NCBI RefSeq assembly: GCF_910594005.1
Contig: NC_057831.1
Span: 40,382,001-40,446,000, forward strand
Origin: Cervus elaphus
Lineage: Eukaryota > Chordata > Mammalia > Artiodactyla > Cervidae
DNA: 64,000 nt
Reading direction: 5' to 3'
Shown: piece by piece, positions 59,953-64,000 of the stretch
Position numbering within the stretch: position 1 is the stretch's first letter
Layout of the letters: every line of letters begins with the position of its first letter
Position numbers and translations under genes: made by a program
The notes under the pieces: generated by a model
What the model was told of the DNA's origin: nothing
Databases searched by the model: none
The model's input: the letters and a program-made list of their open reading frames with translations, nothing else

Positions 59953-62900
59953 CAGTGTGTTTTTAACAACATCATTTTCATGAAGTTAAAGATAAAGCCT
60001 CTGCTTCAAACCACACACGTACAAACGAGGACAGTGGTGGATCAGAGGGAGAGGGGATTTGGAATTTGAACAGAGAGAGGAGGGTTGGAGGAAGAAAATA
60101 AGGAGAAGACTCAGCAGCCTGGATGAGAATGTGCAGGTTAGAAGTCTATAGGAAACCACCAGTGGTCCTATCCATACCATTCTTTCTCCCAGGAAAATGA
60201 GAAAAGTGCTAGTTCGCTTTTCCCTGGAAAGTAGCCCATGTTCGAAAAGGACCCTCGAGCTGTTAGAGACACCCAGTACTCTTATCATCCATAGATCAAC
60301 AAATTTACTGTATGTCTGGATAAATAGCTGTAACATTACTTCTTGGAAAAGTGAAAAAGTTTTCCTCTTACTAATTACTTAATTCTGAACAATTCCATGG
60401 CACAGTGTGTAATCACATCTAAACGTGTCACTAAACTCGTGGCTGACCACGTCCTTTCCTGTTTATAGAAAGCAGAAGTGCCCAGGGTTTAAAGGTGGTG
60501 AAGGAAGTGAGCAGCGTGAGAAAAACAAGGTGCAGAAAAATAGTCCAGAAACTCTGAAATAAATTACACTTTTGTGCAGCTTTGACACTGTTTATCTTGA
60601 ACCATATGCAGATAAACAGAGGTTTGTGCAGAGAGATTTTCTCATGAGCAGTCATGTGGGTACAGCACTTTCCATAAATGTAACTTTGAATATTAAAAAA
60701 TCTATCCATTGATGAAAAAATTGTCTGCTTTGATTTTCATTATCCTTTCAAATGAGTAACGTTTTCATAAAATACTTTCCTTCCCAGAAGATATTTGACC
60801 TGAGACATGACAGCATTCAGGAAACTTTTCGGGAAGAATTTGGTCCTATGAGAACCGAATATCCTTAATGTTTTAGTGTCAATAAGGGCTTAGACTTCTG
60901 TTAAGAATCAGAAGCGGCATATAATCATGAGCAATGTTAAAGAGGGATGAAATTAGCAAAGTTTCCACCAGCGTCTCAACTTCTGCTGGTATATAGAAAG
61001 TAATCTGCCTTTCAGTATGTGTAGGACAAGATTTGCTTGAGTGCTTTCTGGCAAGCTAGGGCTTCCCCTTTGTGTATAGTATGCATGATTTAAAAGAAGC
61101 TGTGTCAGCACTGATTTATACATTGACAGCTAAGGATAATAAGGTATGGGCAAACATACAGCTCACCCTTTTACAGATTAACCTGGAGACTGCATTAGGC
61201 AAATTTGATAGCATTAAAAGATTTTGCCAATTTGTCTGGAAACAATTTCTCTTTTGTAGTGTGTCAAGGGTAACACTTCATGCCATTGTGCTAATTTAAA
61301 TGGCTTTGATAAATTGTTCAGGAGGTTAGAGAATAGTAGTGTAGATATATATTTAGCACTTTAAAATTAAAAAAAAAAGGCTATTAACTTAATTGTTAAA
61401 TGAATTTAATCTGTAAAACTCAAAAGTGCTCCAGAATGTAAGTGTTTTCTTGGAAGCGCAGCAACCATATTACATCATGAGTCTTTAAAAGTCTTCTTAG
61501 AAAATAAAATTATACGTCTGCATACTTCCTAATAAGCAGAGATGCCTTCGGCTGTTACAGTTCCGTGAGTGGTAGCTGTTATTTGGGGAAAGCCTTAGTT
61601 TATACAGGCAATAAAATTGTATCTTCTCCGGGGCTCACCTGTTTTATATTGCACGTCTTAGATCGCACAATTTGCATGGCATCAAGGTGGCCTCCTGTAT
61701 GCTTATGTCCCCCAGAGACCTTCTTAAAAATGAGATGTATATTTCATGAGACATTCTCTATGTACATAATTTCTAAAGTAGGGAATTTGAAGAGGCCCCT
61801 CTGAAAGTCACTGAATTAAATCATTGCACCTTTATTCAATTGCCTTGTGAGAAAAACAGCTATTTCAAACAGTTCCCTTAAGAACATACCTCAAATGTGA
61901 ATTAGGCCTTTTTGGTGAATCTTGCACTTGAAATAATACAAAGATCCTAATCTTTGTATTAGGGTCATAGGCTTACCCTATTTAAGTACCTCCCTTCCCA
62001 ATGCATGCAAGGCTGACAACTCACCTATATCATCAACCATTTGGTTTCTATCTCAAGTGAAGCATTAAAATACTTTCTCTGTAAGAACAATAATATCACT
62101 AAGCATCAGGCTACTAGATTTTAGATAAAAGCTGGTTATTTGTTTAAGAAAAAAGGAGAAGGCAGTGGGATTTAGTACTTAGTTGTCTGTTTCAACCAAG
62201 TAGATTCCTTAGTATGAACAAGGAAATTTTAATTCCCCAAACAAGCGGTAGGAAAAAGCAAACTTAAGTTTGAAACAGGCTTTATTTTCAATCTTTAAAC
62301 ATTAATAAGTGAGTAATAACTGCTGGAGAAGATTTACTTATTTGAGTTTTGTGTTATTTAGAATGAATTAATGCAGCTTTAAATGTTTGACTGTAGATAT
62401 ATGTAGAATTTTAACAATCTTGCTGCAGTATGTGTTTCTTCGTGTTTGGGGCTAAAATCAGCATCTTTGAGAAAATAAATTTTGTTCTTTTTTTTAGTTT
62501 TCTTAATACTTTAAAAAGTTAGTTTCTGGAGAGTGGTATAATTTGAGAATCTCTTTAACTGAAAAGTCTGTAATATTTACAGTGCCGCAGATTCACCATT
62601 AATGATAGTGCAAATTATGGAAACAGTGAAGGTTAATATGAAACAACTGGTCGCTTTGTAAAGTATATGCCTAGTGGGAAATAGCAAGGAGATAGATGGG
62701 GTGTCGTTTCTCTTTCTTGGTTTGAAGTTCTTGAAGGAAAGCTGCTTTTAAAAGAAGAAAACCTAAAAGTAGTCTTGCTCTTTCTTGCCAAGGATAGTGA
62801 AATTAACATGCAGCTGGGCTTCTCTGATAAATGGATTCTGTTAGGTCACTGAGGGGTGCATGTGACATTAAGTGATTTACAGTCCTTTACCTTAATGAAA

Positions 62901-63200
62901 TTGTTTCAGCAAGATGACGCTGAAAGCTCTTAATGGATAGCTTTTCTTGATGTAATGAAATTGCATTCCTATGGCATTTAATATAAGGTGCAGTTATTAT
63001 TTACTGGCGCTTTCCGAGGGCTGCTATTTGCACAGACAGTTCAGAACAAAAAGAGATTTCAGTGGCTGCACCGAGGCCAGAATGGCTTGTGACATTCTTC
63101 TGCAGACGAGTGGATTTGTGAGAGCATTTTGGTTGTTGCGGCTAGGGCTTGAGAGACCCTTCAGGAGACTTCCTTTCACCTAACCCTGCTAGTGTCCAGT
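59953..63200. other. Repeat-poor intron flank upstream of second LRR exon
   Basis: No repeat was recognised over 3.2 kb leading to the exon. It contains a TGATTTAT/TTGACAGCT motif pair (61112..61131), a perfect 12-bp hairpin (61934..61961), a homeodomain-word cluster (62595..62635) and several CpGs at 63000..63160. No exon or RNA gene was confirmed. Confidence 0.5.
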
Positions 63201-63231
63201 TTTTTACATATTCTTCTAATCTGTTTAACAG
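63201..63231 (+). other. Splice acceptor region of second LRR exon
   Basis: The AG is at 63230-63231 after TTTAAC. The pyrimidine tract is interrupted by purines (TTCTTCTAATCTGTTTAA), so it is weaker than the first acceptor. Possible branch points are TTTAC with A at 63206 (25 nt upstream of the AG) and CTAAT with A at 63219, which is closer than usual. Confidence 0.8.
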
Positions 63232-63303
63232 GCAACTGGATTACAACCAGATCAGCTGTATTGAAGATGGGGCATTCAGGGCTCTCCGGGACCTGGAAGT
63301 GCT
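63232..63303 (+). CDS. SLIT2: SLIT2 internal exon, next leucine-rich repeat of LRR domain 1
   Basis: This 72-bp exon is in the same phase as the one 13 kb upstream. Its first base G completes the split Leu codon (CT+G). It then reads QLDYNQISCIEDGAF, RALRDLEV, and ends on CT of the next split Leu. The result is another 24-residue LRR following directly on the previous repeat. The Tyr in LDYNQIS fits SLIT2; from memory SLIT1 has Lys and SLIT3 has Asn there. The single Cys lies on the LRR body, not in a capping motif. By family knowledge ROBO1 binding is mainly through D2, so this D1 repeat is more likely structural than receptor-contacting. The acceptor is AACAG and the donor is a perfect GTAAGT. 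Because both exons are symmetric (same phase at both ends), skipping either would remove exactly one repeat without a frameshift. Confidence 0.97.
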
Positions 63304-63309
63304 GTAAGT
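63304..63309 (+). other. Splice donor, GTAAGT
   Basis: A perfect GTAAGT follows CT, identical in arrangement to the donor at 50191. Confidence 0.93.
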
Positions 63310-63664
63310 ACTGCTTATTTCTCCCACTCTTTTAACCAGAGCTTTGTGTTTAGGGAGTGCTAACGTGGATGCTTATCTGTTAGCTTGAAATCTTGTGTCA
63401 GAATGGTTTCTGAAAGAGAAAGAGAGCCCTTAAATAACTCAGAGCAAATGCAGAGAAGAGTGGAAATGCATGGATGCAAAACCCTGTATATCATATCTGT
63501 ATGCTTAGGTAGAATTGTCTAATTTTGGAAAGACACTCAAATGTTCACACGTATTATCTTTTAAGTATTTTTCCTTGTGGTAAAACAGTATCATACACGG
63601 GATTTGTAAGAATTCCCAGAATTGCTATATATATAGATAGCATCGGTTGTACAGGAAAAATTAC

Positions 63665-63684
63665 AAAAAAAAAAAAAAAAAAAA
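63665..63684. repeat. Poly-A run (20 A)
   Basis: An uninterrupted A20 follows TTAC. No SINE body precedes it, so it is a simple homopolymer. Confidence 0.95.
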
Positions 63685-64000
63685 CCTTAAGAGCTGATAT
63701 GTTGGTATATTTTAGTTGCTGTGCGATGGAAAGACATTTCTCATTTTAAAATATCATATTAACTAGATAGCTTACCATCTTTGTAAGGTTATTTTAAAAT
63801 GTACTTTCTAAATTTAATAAGCCGCCTATTAGGTCCATTTTAAAGTCTACTGACTTCATAAAGTACCACACACAGATTTGGATTATAATTGGCATTTTCT
63901 GTCCTTTCTTGCTGGATAGACTTTGCTGAAAAATTGACTAGAGGCAACTGAGTAATCTCTACAGATATTTGACACTGTAAAAATAATTTTAATGACATTG

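Larger units (their letters stand above)
50191..63231 (+). other. SLIT2: SLIT2 intron between the two LRR exons (complete, 13,041 bp)
   Basis: The intron begins GTAAGTATTT directly after the CT of the upstream exon and ends TTTAACAG before the downstream exon. Splicing restores the Leu codon CTG and an uninterrupted LRR pair. A block of eight Bov-tA insertions sits in its middle (53.1-57.1 kb), while both ends are poor in repeats. Confidence 0.93.
63304..64000 (+). other. SLIT2: SLIT2 next intron, 5' part
   Basis: The intron opens with GTAAGTACTG. It contains AT-rich unique sequence and an uninterrupted 20-A run at 63665..63684; no repeat family or exon was recognised before the window ends. 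Confidence 0.88.

Noticed and set aside
60197..60382. Open frames of 60-116 codons at 59986..60382 on both strands
   Set aside because: No homology or domain recognised, and the two strands overlap; chance frames in unique intron DNA.
62971..63183. 70-codon frame just before the second LRR exon
   Set aside because: It is in front of the acceptor, ends in a stop, and has no upstream acceptor or family match.
1..64000. SLIT2-hosted microRNA miR-218-1
   Set aside because: It is known from a later SLIT2 intron. The mature TTGTGCTTGATCTAACC motif is not seen on either strand here.
1..64000. CRISPR array, operon, phage or bacterial defence system
   Set aside because: No spaced direct repeats, no long intact ORFs and clear vertebrate intron/SINE structure throughout.

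Overview
The window is mammalian, and specifically ruminant (cattle, sheep, goat or a close relative). It carries about two dozen tRNA-headed Bov-tA SINEs, Bov-A/BOV-A2 copies and 5'-truncated BovB LINE tails, which together are diagnostic of ruminants. The sequence cannot separate cattle from sheep or goat. There are no bacterial genes, operons, CRISPR arrays or origins.

The only host coding sequence I can support is two 72-bp exons on the plus strand, at 50119..50190 and 63232..63303. Each encodes one 24-residue leucine-rich repeat of the axon-guidance ligand SLIT2 (first LRR domain). Residues that differ between the three SLIT paralogues fit SLIT2, not SLIT1 or SLIT3. Both exons have AG/GTAAGT borders and the same codon phase and join in frame. 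Everything else is intron: at least 50.1 kb of a large upstream intron (1..50118), a complete 13,041-bp intron (50191..63231) and the first 697 bp of the next (63304..64000).

Intron content: 0-13 kb holds MIR, L2, MLT1, L1 and Bov-tA copies plus two BovB tails that still read as ORF2 C-terminus. 15-24 kb holds a (TG)n tract, an L1 inserted by twin priming and later hit by a Bov-tA, a BovB tail, a MER20-like hAT transposon with a perfect 8-bp target duplication, a long L2, two Bov-tA, an MLT1 LTR and a U2 snRNA fragment with its own 17-bp target duplication. 26-48 kb is a mixture of SINE, L1, L2 and MIR. 53-57 kb is a dense block of Bov-tA SINEs, mostly antisense to SLIT2 and including one closely spaced inverted pair. 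The flanks of both exons (about 48.3-53.1 kb and 58.5-63.2 kb) and 28.6-30.4 kb contain few recognisable repeats and are the best places to look for conserved regulatory DNA.

I found no convincing new biological system. The most interesting observations are the snRNA retro-fragment, the twin-primed L1, the Bov-tA partial dimer, the inverted SINE pair, a HOX/PBX-plus-MEIS-like motif pair in repeat-poor intron, and two perfect short hairpins. Repeat boundaries are by eye, usually good to about 5-15 bp; family names come from recall of consensus sequences, not a database search.
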